The notes under the pieces were generated by a model that did no database searches, was not told the DNA's origin, and saw only the letters and a program-made list of their open reading frames with translations. A stretch of 64,000 nt of DNA from UBA2779 sp965232165 (lineage in GTDB: Bacteria > Spirochaetota > Spirochaetia > DSM-2461): contig CBDDOY010000001.1 of assembly GCA_965232165.1 (NCBI GenBank), positions 868,001 to 932,000 on the forward strand. Direction: 5' to 3'. This document shows positions 24,042-32,540 of this stretch, in pieces; positions within the stretch are counted from its first letter, which is position 1, and each line of letters starts with the position of its first letter. A program made the translations under genes and the position numbers.

Positions 24042-25157
24042 CTACAGCTCAACATAAGCCCCATTTTGGACTTGATAAACGGCAAACCCGACTCCGATGG
24101 CATCACCTTTTTCATCGAACCTTATGCTTCCAAGGGGTGTATCGACAGAGTTTGCCCTCAGGGCATCCATGATGGCCGCTCCATCGGTACTGCCGGCGGC
24201 TTCAATAGCCTCGAACAAGGCAATGGCGGCGGCATAGGCATTGATGAAAAATGCGCCGGGCTCCTCATTGTCCCACTTAGCCTTGTGGGCGGCAACAGCC
24301 TCCTGACTCATGGGATTTGAAGATGTATCCATGGGTCCCGAGGCATAAACGCCTTCGGCGAATTCTCCGGCTACGGAAATGAAGGTATCATCCTTTACGC
24401 CGTCGTCGGAGATGAAGGGGATATCCAGGCCCATCTGACTCATTTGCTGAACCAGCTTTGATGCCTCAGGATGATACCCGCCATAGACAAGACCCTCGGC
24501 GCCGGAATTTGCGACCTTGTTCAGGACAGCCGAATAATCGACTGCGCCTACGGTGATTCCCTCATAGAGAACAACTTCCACTCCAAATTTCTCCAGGGAA
24601 ATAACCGAGAAATCAGCGAATCCCTTTCCGTAATCCTGCTTGTCGTGAAGAACAGCCACAGTTCTCAATCCCAGCTTGCTAGCAATGAATTCGGCATCCA
24701 GCTCGGCTTGCGCGTCATCCGAAGCTATGGTGCGGAAGAAATTAGGATATTCTCCACTCTGAGTTAACGGAGGACTCGTCGCCGCAGAGCTGATGACTGG
24801 TATTCCGACTTCGCCGTAAATACCCAGGGCGCTCTTGGTAGCCCCCGAGCAGATGTGGCCGATTACTGCCACAACCCCATCCCCGATAACCTTGGCGGCG
24901 CTGTTTGCCGCGACTTCCGGTTTGCAGACATCATCCTCGATTATCAACTCAATCTGCATGCCGAGAATCCCGCCATTGGCATTATAATCGGCGGCCACCA
25001 GTTCCGCAGCCTTGATGGTGGGAATCCCATAAGAGGCCAGATCTCCCGAATGTGGACCGACAACGGCTATCTTGACAGTCCCGCTTTCCTTCTCGCCTTC
25101 CGCAAATAGCATCCCTGCTGTCAGCAGAATGACGAGAACAACTAGTAACTTCTTCAT
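24042..25157 (-). CDS. livJ: Branched-chain amino-acid ABC transporter substrate-binding protein
   Basis: About 371 residues from the ATG at 25155-25157. This start is chosen because AAGGAG lies 8 bases upstream and the protein then opens with the signal peptide MKKLLVVLVILLTAGMLFAE. A longer frame reaches back to 25286 but runs through repeat sequence. The mature protein has the periplasmic Leu/Ile/Val-binding fold: VKIAVVGPHSGDLASYG, NANGGILGMQIELI, AVIGHICSGATKSA, VISSAATSPPLTQSG and FFINAYAAA. It delivers substrate to LivHM. The substrate may be other than leucine, since the operon carries metH. It is transcribed separately, with its own terminator. Confidence 0.92.
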   Translation of the reverse strand: MKKLLVVLVILLTAGMLFAEGEKESGTVKIAVVGPHSGDLASYGIPTIKAAELVAADYNANGGILGMQIELIIEDDVCKPEVAANSAAKVIGDGVVAVIGHICSGATKSALGIYGEVGIPVISSAATSPPLTQSGEYPNFFRTIASDDAQAELDAEFIASKLGLRTVAVLHDKQDYGKGFADFSVISLEKFGVEVVLYEGITVGAVDYSAVLNKVANSGAEGLVYGGYHPEASKLVQQMSQMGLDIPFISDDGVKDDTFISVAGEFAEGVYASGPMDTSSNPMSQEAVAAHKAKWDNEEPGAFFINAYAAAIALFEAIEAAGSTDGAAIMDALRANSVDTPLGSIRFDEKGDAIGVGFAVYQVQNGAYVEL

Positions 25158-25220
25158 AACGAATCTCCTTTGATTTATTATTTGAGTCAATGTATCAGCC
25201 GCTTCAATTCTAGTCAACAG

Positions 25221-25411
25221 GTTTTTCAGAAGCCTGCCGGACTTGAAATTCTTGAGACAGCTTTTGATGATTTTCTTCTGATACAAGGCGGCAGGAATTC
25301 AAACGCTTGGCTCTGCCTGAGCATTTTGACAACGCCGCAACGGCCTTCCTGCTGCGCAGGCAGGCAGAAAAGCTCGAGTCAAGGACCTGGCGGGGGTTTT
25401 CAGAGGCGCCC
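25221..25411. mobile_element. Diverged relative of the small inverted-repeat element
   Basis: It begins GTTTTTCAGAAGCCTGCC and ends GGGGTTTTCAGAGGCGCCC. The interior keeps CTGATACAAGGCGGCAGG, GAGCATTTTGACAACGC and GCTCGAGTCAAGGACC in the family order, with an extra block (GCTGCGCAGGCAGGCAG). It is a second subfamily, about 191 bp, immediately upstream of livJ. Confidence 0.7.
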
Positions 25412-25756
25412 TACAGCTATCTTCCGCTGGCAATCGATGTCACGGCGATTTTCCCTGCATCTGGCCGCTTTGCCCGAACGAGGATCCGATTCAGGCAGGC
25501 TCCGTGTTGACTTCTGTCGAAGCTTTATACACGGAGTATCATGCAGGCGGTGACAAGCTGCGTGTCACCGAGGACGGCTTCGAATCCTATTTCAAACCGG
25601 AGAAAGAAACGAGGGCAGCCCAAGAGCCGCTTCGGAAGCTGGACATCGGATACACGAAGACGGCCCCGGCCTATTTGTTCAAGAGGGTGCGACAGCCGTT
25701 ACTGTGCCAATGATACTGATTCGTCGATGCAGGGTTTATCTTAGGGGCATATCTCA
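25412..25756. other. Gap with fragmentary coding-like sequence
   Basis: A plus-strand frame at 25504-25713 reads TEYHAGGDKLRVTEDGFESY and KLDIGYTKTAPAYLFKRVRQ and is followed by a stop. It looks like a piece of a gene but I do not recognise it, and no ribosome-binding site precedes it. The rest of the gap is featureless. Confidence 0.3.
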
Positions 25757-26968
25757 TCATGGCCTGTTATGACCTCCACTCAGCTTCCGCCACAGCCGTT
25801 TCCGCCTGTGGGCAAGTTCTTCCTCCTGCCGAATGGTTGCTAACGGCTCATCCAGTCTCTCAATGGACGCAAGGGCATTTCCGGGATTGTGCCGTCGGTG
25901 TTCCCAATACTTAGCCAGTTCTATAGCCGAGCGGTAATCCCCTGCGGGACTTGCGTTGATTTCCTTCCAAATTTCCACGGCTTGGCTGTAGTCCCCCCGC
26001 CGCTTCATCCGGAAAGCCAGTTCATGGCCACAGTCGGTATTCCCGCCGAACCACCCGGCTTGCAGCCACTGAATTTCCCTGTCGGAGTTATTTCTCTCCC
26101 ACTGGCGCGCCATGCCCCGAGAGGAGGGTGTCGTTCCCGCCGGCCAGGTTCTCGAATCTGACGGTACGGCCTCTCCCCATTCCTCCAGCCGGGCCAGCAG
26201 TCTCGCCAGGGAAAGAACATCGTCTGCGTTATGCCTGAATACGCCGTCGATACGGTCAGGATGACCATCTAGCCAGCTGAACCAGGCTTCGGGAGCCTCG
26301 CTGCCCGGCAGATCGTCGTTTCTGAAAAAGCCCAGCACACCGGCTTCTACGCTCTTCATGCTCAAGCTGGGAAGGCGGCCACGCCACAGCCTTCGTGCCG
26401 GATAGAGCAGATCGGACTGAGACGATGAAGGCGGCGGTAAGCGGTTCAGCAGGAACCGGGTTCTTAGCACCTGGGAATCGAAAGAGAGACCGTTGTAGGA
26501 GACATGAAGGGCATGATTCTCCGTGAGCCGCCCGTACCGGCTGAGCATGGCCGCTTCTCCGGGATAGTCGGCGAGAAAGAGTTGGGTCAGCCTGTAGAAC
26601 CTTCCTGTTTGGTTTCCCAGCCCTATGAGGAAGGCCGTGTTTCCGGCGCCGCCGGAGAGACCTATTGTTTCCAAATCGTAGACAACCAATTCAGCCGACT
26701 TGGTATGAGGGGGTAAGATGAAGCCGCTATCGAGAATTCCCGGCAGGATGGCGGGATAGTCGAGGCATCGTTCCCACACGAATTCGGCGGTCTGCCTCCA
26801 GTCGGCGCCGGGGGGAGGAGTATCGGGGCCTATCCTGTTCCGGGTCATGCGGCGTGAAGGCCGCTTGAGTGAACCGATGGCGCCGGACGGCGCGGATTGC
26901 CCCCTGACGCCCTTCTCTGTGGGCACGGCTTCCCGCAGTCTCAGGAGTCTGTCGGCGAGCCGACTCAT
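25757..26968 (-). CDS. mrfB: RNase H-fold exonuclease, MrfB/YprB family
   Basis: A 403-residue protein. The DEDD exonuclease core begins VVYDLETIGLSGGAGNTAFL (residues about 88-107, acidic pair D-E), continues with HVSYNGLSFDSQVLRTR and ends with the metal-site HNADDVLSLARLLARL near 250. This is the YprB (MrfB) layout. The C-terminal part has short helical repeats (MKRRGDYSQAVEIWKEI, then AIELAKYWEHRRHNPGNALA) typical of the same family. In Bacillus subtilis MrfA and MrfB repair mitomycin C damage independently of nucleotide excision repair. The ATG overlaps the mrfA stop by 4 bases, so the pair is translated together. Confidence 0.88.
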   Translation of the reverse strand: MSRLADRLLRLREAVPTEKGVRGQSAPSGAIGSLKRPSRRMTRNRIGPDTPPPGADWRQTAEFVWERCLDYPAILPGILDSGFILPPHTKSAELVVYDLETIGLSGGAGNTAFLIGLGNQTGRFYRLTQLFLADYPGEAAMLSRYGRLTENHALHVSYNGLSFDSQVLRTRFLLNRLPPPSSSQSDLLYPARRLWRGRLPSLSMKSVEAGVLGFFRNDDLPGSEAPEAWFSWLDGHPDRIDGVFRHNADDVLSLARLLARLEEWGEAVPSDSRTWPAGTTPSSRGMARQWERNNSDREIQWLQAGWFGGNTDCGHELAFRMKRRGDYSQAVEIWKEINASPAGDYRSAIELAKYWEHRRHNPGNALASIERLDEPLATIRQEEELAHRRKRLWRKLSGGHNRP

Positions 26969-29262
26969 GAATTGTCTCCCATCCAGGATTGCAGGAAGTC
27001 GGCCGTTACCCTCTTAGGGTTATCCGTCAGCTTGTCACGCTCATCTATCGCTCCGACACAGGAGGGGCAGCCCTCTTCACATGGGCAGTCCTTCACCAGT
27101 TCCAGGGCCGCCCGGACAATTTCTTCCAATCGGCCGGAGAGCGACTCGACCAGCCCGATACCTCCGGGGTAATTGTCGTAGATATAGATGCCGCCTGTGT
27201 GAAAATGAGTATCAATCATGCGGCCTGCGACACCAAGGTCTCGGGGCTGGCTGAGAAGGAATATGGGCGCCGTCACCTGTATCAGGGTGGCCGTCCGGCT
27301 CGCCACCGCCGCCTTGAGCGGGCTCTTCACGGTCTTCCATGCCTTGCCGGCGGAATGGTCCCCGCCGAAGGAGAGAAAGGCTCCCCGTGTGTGCATTTCC
27401 TTTTCGGGCAGGCTGACTGGGCCGTAACCGACATTTTCATGGCTGCCGAAGCGAATTTTCTTGTAATTGGCGACATTCGTCCTGACGAGGAGATCTCCTA
27501 TATGTTCCTCAAGGCCGCAGACCATCTGCTGTCTGTCAATCGCGAGAACTTTGATATCACTCTTGGTTAAGGCGTCTGTGTAGTAGTTAACATCTGAGAG
27601 TGCGACAAAGGCATGATGATTATCGAGGTCGAGCCGTTTCACCATGTACTGCTCGCCTCTGTGAAGATAGATGGCCTCGTCGTGCAGCAGTTCCCGGGCG
27701 GAATGGGCGTCCATCTCGCCGATGACGATGTTGCGGTTCCGGGTTGTATCGACGATTATCACGTTTTCTTCCGCGCTTCCCCGCAGGGACACCTGTTCGG
27801 ATGGATAGGATCGGTCGGACCAGAACCACCGGCCTGAGGTGTGCCGGAGCACACCCTGTTCCTCAAGGTAGGTTAGCATGTCCTGTGTATCGCCGCCGAA
27901 TTCTTCCTCGTCTTCGAAGGGCAGCTCAAAGGCCGCGCATTTTATGTGGTCGGCAAGAATGTAGAGGTTCTCCGGATCGATGTAGGCCGATTCCGGGCTC
28001 CGGGCCAGGAAGTATTCCGGGTGTTTCACCAGGTATTGATCGGTGGGATTGGATGAGCCCACGAGTATGGCCATCGAAAGCTCCCCCGTTCTTCCCGCTC
28101 TTCCGGCCCTCTGCCAGGCGGAGGCCGCCGATGAGGGTATGCCGGCCAGTACCGCCGCATCCAGGCCGCCTATGTCTATGCCGAGTTCCAAGGCATTCGT
28201 CGCCACCACACCCTGGATATCTCCGTCCCTGAGTCCCGATTCTATCATCCTCCTTTCCGAGGGGAGGTATCCGCCCCTGTAGGATTCCACCCGTATCCCC
28301 TGGTTCTCGTTGTAGAAATTGGCAAGACGGCTGTTGATGTAGGAGGATATGAGTTCGGCGCTGATTCTGCTCTGGGTGAAGACGATGGTTTTGACACCGG
28401 CCTGCAGCAGCCGGACCGCGAGGCGCTGGGATTCGAGCACGATTCCTCGGCGTATTCCCTGAACGGCATCCACTAAAGGGGGATTGTAGAGTATGAGATG
28501 CTTTTCCCCTGAAGGCGCACCGTTTGAGTCTATAGCCTTAAATGGACGGTTCAAGAGCTTCTCCGCCAGGGCCGTTGGATTGCCTATGGTGGCACTCGCC
28601 GCAATCACCGTTGGATTCGAGCCGTAGAAGCGGCACAGGCGCAGGAATCGCCGCATGAGGTTGGCCATGTGGGCGCCGAATATGCCGTTGTAGGTGTGTA
28701 ATTCGTCTAGGATGATGTATTTGATGCTTTGAAAAAACATGATCCATTTGGTGTGATTTGGCAATACACCGGTGTGAAGCATGTCGGGATTCGAGATGAT
28801 GATGCGCCCGCCCTGCCTGGCCGCAATGCGTATGGAAGAGGGGGTGTCTCCATCGAAGGTGTATACGGGAATACCTAATTGGCCGCCCAGCAGGATTTCG
28901 TTCAGGGCACTCTGCTGATCCTGGCTGAGAGCCTTTGTCGGGAATAGATAGAGGGCACGGGCGGCCGGGTCTTCCATCAGGCCCTGCAGCACCGGCAGGT
29001 TGTAGCATAGTGTTTTACCCGAAGCTGTGGGGGTGACGACAATGATGTTCCGGCCTTCGCGTATGAGCCGCCAGCTTTCTGCCTGATGGGAATAAAGACG
29101 GGTGATTCCTCTGTCGGCCAGAGTCTGACGCAGGCTGTCGGCCATATCGGAAGGTATATCGGCCCAGATGCCCTCCCGTGCCGGTATGACAGACCAGGAG
29201 GTGACATTCTTGATGAATGATTCCTCTTTTCGCAAATTATCAAGCAGATCTCGTAAACTCAT
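26965..29262 (-). CDS. mrfA: DEAD/DEAH helicase, MrfA/YprA family
   Basis: A 765-residue protein with two RecA domains: TPTASGKTLCYNLPVLQ (motif I), KYIILDELHTYNG (motif II, DELH), VIAASATIGN (motif III), TIVFTQSRISAELI, VVATNALELGIDIGGLDAAV and QRAGRAGRTG (motif VI). The C-terminal DUF1998-type region (about 600-750) contains four Cys in CPCEEGCPSCVG plus flanking residues, the zinc-binding site of this family. It unwinds damaged DNA and works with MrfB. It is upstream of mrfB with a 4-base overlap and divergent from glgC (about 96 bases between starts). Confidence 0.92.
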   Translation of the reverse strand: MSLRDLLDNLRKEESFIKNVTSWSVIPAREGIWADIPSDMADSLRQTLADRGITRLYSHQAESWRLIREGRNIIVVTPTASGKTLCYNLPVLQGLMEDPAARALYLFPTKALSQDQQSALNEILLGGQLGIPVYTFDGDTPSSIRIAARQGGRIIISNPDMLHTGVLPNHTKWIMFFQSIKYIILDELHTYNGIFGAHMANLMRRFLRLCRFYGSNPTVIAASATIGNPTALAEKLLNRPFKAIDSNGAPSGEKHLILYNPPLVDAVQGIRRGIVLESQRLAVRLLQAGVKTIVFTQSRISAELISSYINSRLANFYNENQGIRVESYRGGYLPSERRMIESGLRDGDIQGVVATNALELGIDIGGLDAAVLAGIPSSAASAWQRAGRAGRTGELSMAILVGSSNPTDQYLVKHPEYFLARSPESAYIDPENLYILADHIKCAAFELPFEDEEEFGGDTQDMLTYLEEQGVLRHTSGRWFWSDRSYPSEQVSLRGSAEENVIIVDTTRNRNIVIGEMDAHSARELLHDEAIYLHRGEQYMVKRLDLDNHHAFVALSDVNYYTDALTKSDIKVLAIDRQQMVCGLEEHIGDLLVRTNVANYKKIRFGSHENVGYGPVSLPEKEMHTRGAFLSFGGDHSAGKAWKTVKSPLKAAVASRTATLIQVTAPIFLLSQPRDLGVAGRMIDTHFHTGGIYIYDNYPGGIGLVESLSGRLEEIVRAALELVKDCPCEEGCPSCVGAIDERDKLTDNPKRVTADFLQSWMGDNS

Positions 29263-29358
29263 AGAGCATTATATGCCGGTTTTTAATACTTCTCAATGAA
29301 TTACTGGGTGGCATGTTCACGCAGTAGGGATTATTATAGTCAATAGGAGAGGTGTTTT

Positions 29359-30630
29359 ATGGATAATGTACTGACTATCATACTTGGGGGCGGCAGGGGG
29401 TCTCGGCTCTATCCGCTCACGGCAGAGAGGGCCAAGCCCGCCTGCCCCTTCGGGGGCAAATACCGCCTGGTGGATATACCCATCAGCAACAGCATCAATT
29501 CGGGATTCCGGCGGATTTATGTGCTCACCCAATACAATTCGGCCAGTCTGCATCTTCATATTGGCCGCACCTACAATTTTGACTCTTTTAGCAAAGACTT
29601 CTGCGAGATACTCGCCGCAGAGCAAACCCTGCGCAGCGAGGATTGGTATGGCGGTACAGCCGACGCGGTGAGGAAAAATTTTGAACACTTCAGGGTTGAG
29701 CGGCCCAGTCATTATATCATCCTGTCCGGCGATCAATTATACCGCATGGACCTTGGAGATTTCATGCGCCGGCACATCGGCTCGGGAATGCAGGTATCAA
29801 TCGCCGCGACGCCGGTTTCCCGAGAGGCCGCCAACGAGCTTGGCATACTGAAGGTGGATTCGAAGGACAGGATCACCGAGTTTCTGGAAAAACCAGGGCC
29901 TGAAAAGAACATCGATGGGTACAAGATGCCCCATTCAACGGATGCCGAACGACAGGGGAACAAGGAGTATCTGGCATCCATGGGGATATACATCTTCGAT
30001 GCCGATGTGATGGAACGCCTGCTTGGTAACGACAAGAAGGATTTCGGGAAGGAAATCATTCCCGATGCCATCGGCAAGGTCAAAGTGGGGGCCTATACCT
30101 ACCGGGGATATTGGGAAGACATAGGCACCATCAAGAATTTCTATGAGGCCAACCTTGATCTCGGTTCTCCCCGGCCGCAATTCAATCTCTACGACCAGCA
30201 CAACCCGCTTTACACCCACAGGAGAGACCTCCCGCCGACAAAGATCAATTCCAGCACCATGAACAGCAGTATCGCATCGGAGGGCTCCATCATCACCGAT
30301 GCCGCAATCAATCGCTGTCTTATCGGTATCCGAACCATCATCAGAGCCGGCGCACGGCTCGATGGCGTCTACACTATGGGGGCGGATTATTATGAAACTT
30401 ATGAGCAATGGGAAGAGAATCGCAGTCATGGCATTCCCGGTTACGGGGTTGATGAAGGAACATCAATCTCTGGCGCGATTATCGACAGAAACGCCCGAAT
30501 CGGAAGAAATTGCCGCATAGGCGTGGATCAAATGCACAGGCAGGATGGGGATTACGAGGGCTATTCTATTCGAGACGGAATTATTATCATATTGAAGGGT
30601 GCCGTCATCCCTGACGATACACGGATATAG
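29359..30630 (+). CDS. glgC: Glucose-1-phosphate adenylyltransferase
   Basis: A 423-residue enzyme: LGGGRGSRLYPLTAERAKPA (nucleotide-binding loop, about 9-28), FGGKYRLVDIPISNSINSGF, HYIILSGDQLYRMDLGDF, ASMGIYIFDADVM, and a left-handed beta-helix C-terminal part with isoleucine-rich repeats (GAIIDRNARIGRNCRIG). It makes ADP-glucose for glycogen synthesis from glucose-1-phosphate and ATP. It is complete and has AGGAGAGG upstream. It stands alone, divergent from mrfA. Confidence 0.95.
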   Translation: MDNVLTIILGGGRGSRLYPLTAERAKPACPFGGKYRLVDIPISNSINSGFRRIYVLTQYNSASLHLHIGRTYNFDSFSKDFCEILAAEQTLRSEDWYGGTADAVRKNFEHFRVERPSHYIILSGDQLYRMDLGDFMRRHIGSGMQVSIAATPVSREAANELGILKVDSKDRITEFLEKPGPEKNIDGYKMPHSTDAERQGNKEYLASMGIYIFDADVMERLLGNDKKDFGKEIIPDAIGKVKVGAYTYRGYWEDIGTIKNFYEANLDLGSPRPQFNLYDQHNPLYTHRRDLPPTKINSSTMNSSIASEGSIITDAAINRCLIGIRTIIRAGARLDGVYTMGADYYETYEQWEENRSHGIPGYGVDEGTSISGAIIDRNARIGRNCRIGVDQMHRQDGDYEGYSIRDGIIIILKGAVIPDDTRI

Positions 30631-30649
30631 TCCCAGTGTGCTGTCCATA

Positions 30650-30800
30650 ACATGTCTCGAAAGGGATTGAAACGGAAATGCCGCCGGCTGCCCCGGCGAT
30701 TGGCAATGAGCCGGGGGGCAGGCTGCCGGAATACGGCATTGAAGTGAAAAGACCGACCCGAAGGGTTGCGCCCAGATATTGATTATTGAAATTTTGCGGA
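30650..30800 (-). repeat. Dispersed GC-rich repeat, copy D
   Basis: On the minus strand it carries GCGCAACCCTTCGGGTCGG, then CTTTTCACTTCAATGCCG, CGGCAGCCTGCCCCCCGG and CTCATTGCCAATCGCCGGGG. The final hairpin is changed to CGGCGGCATTTCCGTTTC. It lies just after glgC. Confidence 0.83.
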
Positions 30801-30815
30801 ACACGAGGAGTGGCC

Positions 30816-31346
30816 ATGTTTGACTTGTGGAAAATCAGTTATCAGGAATTTGGAGACGAGACTCAGTATTCGGTTCACTGGTCTCCTTGGGGAACAATGC
30901 ACAAATGGGTGATCAACCGAATTGTACCTGCTGAATCCGGTTTGCTCCAGCTCTGGGTTGAAGCGGGCCGCAGAGCCGAGCCGCTGCTCACCCAGTCGGC
31001 CTATTATAGCGGGCTAAGGAGCCTTCTCCGCGAGGTCATCGACTTGATGGCTCCTTCCGGTTCACATATTCGGGAACTCATCGGCGGAAGGGAAGCCTGG
31101 TTCCGCTATAGTACGATGCCTTTTAGGCAGCATCTGCAGGTATTGGAAAAATGGTTCAATAATCCACAGGCGTTTATTAACGAAGGTGATCATGTTATAT
31201 CAGTGAGAGAGGAGGAGACGATGAAAAAATTTCCTCTCCCCCCGCCGGACATTCAGTTCAGCGAGAAGAAGGTGTTGGAAACAACGGGGTTCGGTCCCCC
31301 TCTTCCCAGTCCTGTCAGACTTAAAAAGGCCCGACTGTCGGAATGA
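30816..31346 (+). CDS. Unknown cytoplasmic protein
   Basis: About 176 residues from the ATG at 30816, chosen because GAGGAG lies about 6 bases upstream. The earlier ATG at 30786 lies in the repeat region. The protein has MFDLWKISYQEFGDETQYSV, HWSPWGTMHKWVINRIV and KFPLPPPDIQFSEKK. It has no membrane segment and no motif that I recognise. Its 3' end overlaps the convergent gene by 26 bases. Confidence 0.5.
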   Translation: MFDLWKISYQEFGDETQYSVHWSPWGTMHKWVINRIVPAESGLLQLWVEAGRRAEPLLTQSAYYSGLRSLLREVIDLMAPSGSHIRELIGGREAWFRYSTMPFRQHLQVLEKWFNNPQAFINEGDHVISVREEETMKKFPLPPPDIQFSEKKVLETTGFGPPLPSPVRLKKARLSE

Positions 31347-31743
31347 CGGCATGCAGGATTCCGGCCAATAGCGCTAACAATCCGACGATGGCAAGATAAG
31401 GCCTGGAAAATTTCTGAACCTTTTCCATGACCTCCACACCCCTGCCCGACTCTTCTATCAGGTCTGTATCCCTGAACTCAACGATGAGCAGGATACCGGC
31501 CACGATACCTGTCAAACTTGGAAGAAGCTCGCTGATTATTGGAATATCGCCTGGATAGGTACGAAAAAGATTGATGATGGCAATGATGAGACTCAGTATG
31601 CCGACAATCACCCGATAGGGTTTGTTCATCATGAAGTCCATGTATTCTGAAAACCTGGTGAATTTCTTTGACAGAAAGCCGTTTGATAACGCCAAACCCG
31701 CCAGCACATTGGTGAGTACTGTCAATAAATAAAGTTGAAACAT
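31321..31743 (-). CDS. Small membrane protein, unknown
   Basis: A 140-residue protein with four membrane helices at about 3-20, 43-62, 72-88 and 115-135. The loop between the third and fourth holds EFRDTDLIEESGRGVEVMEK. The helices with YRVIVGILSLIIAIINLF and LLPSLTGIVAGILLIVE suggest a small bundle. No family is recognised. It is convergent with the previous gene. Confidence 0.55.
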   Translation of the reverse strand: MFQLYLLTVLTNVLAGLALSNGFLSKKFTRFSEYMDFMMNKPYRVIVGILSLIIAIINLFRTYPGDIPIISELLPSLTGIVAGILLIVEFRDTDLIEESGRGVEVMEKVQKFSRPYLAIVGLLALLAGILHAVIPTVGPF

Positions 31744-32069
31744 GTCAACCTCCCTGATTCTATAAGGCTATCACAAAGTTCCGCCGCTGTCAATTCCCAT
31801 TGTATAGTGCCCCGAAGACTGTGGGCGGCTCAATGGGTTGGATGAGCGGCGGTCCGCACCGTTTGAAATCCTATTATGCACTGCCGGGAAAAGAACTATG
31901 CAGTTGACCCCGTTGGGCCTCGGCAATATATGGGTGAGCCGGTTTTTGGCCTAAATGAGCCGAAACTGAAGCAATGAGGATTGAGACGGGGCAGAAAAGG
32001 CATATCGTTTTTCACCGAACGCTATCCATGTCAGCACGTGTTTGTTCCCCGCCACTAAGCTTCGGGGCG
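31744..32069. other. Intergenic stretch, nothing recognised
   Basis: About 325 bases between two minus-strand genes. No open frame of interest, no known repeat and no clear terminator hairpin with a T tract. Confidence 0.4.
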
Positions 32070-32540
32070 CTATATTCGTATTACAATGGCTTCAGAATCG
32101 GCGAACACCCTTAGCGATTCGGCTCTATTCTCCGTATCGAGATAAACGAACTCCCTCTTCTCTCCTCTGGCGGGAGGGATGTCTTCCGATGTGTAAATGA
32201 CTTTGCCTGATTCGTCCATGATGGCGATGCCTATCTGATTGACCGTGCCGCCTGCATCGGCCTCGTCAGTATGGCTTAGGCGCACGGTATAGGCGATGAT
32301 TCCATCGATGCTCTGCCTCTTCAACTGTATTGAATAAACCCCGAGGGAGCGGCTTCTCAAGGCCGGCATCACCCAGGGAATGAGCACCCCTGCGAAGATG
32401 GCCAGTATCAATATGTCAAGGAGAACGAGGCGGCGAGAGCGTTTAATGCCCTCATCCCTGTCAGTTCCTACAGGATGCCTTGAAGACCACCATGATATGT
32501 TTTTAAGTTCATCCTTATCAAATTCGTGAGGGTTACTCAT
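32070..32540 (-). CDS. Single-pass membrane protein, unknown
   Basis: A 156-residue protein with a charged cytoplasmic start and one helix at about 37-57 (RRLVLLDILILAIFAGVLI). An exported beta-rich domain follows, with YSIQLKRQSIDGIIAYTVRL, IGIAIMDESGKVIYTSED and EFVYLDTENRAESLRVFAD. It overlaps the end of the lipoprotein gene 32533-33714 by 8 bases, so the pair form an operon in which the lipoprotein comes first. No family recognised. Confidence 0.6.
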   Translation of the reverse strand: MSNPHEFDKDELKNISWWSSRHPVGTDRDEGIKRSRRLVLLDILILAIFAGVLIPWVMPALRSRSLGVYSIQLKRQSIDGIIAYTVRLSHTDEADAGGTVNQIGIAIMDESGKVIYTSEDIPPARGEKREFVYLDTENRAESLRVFADSEAIVIRI

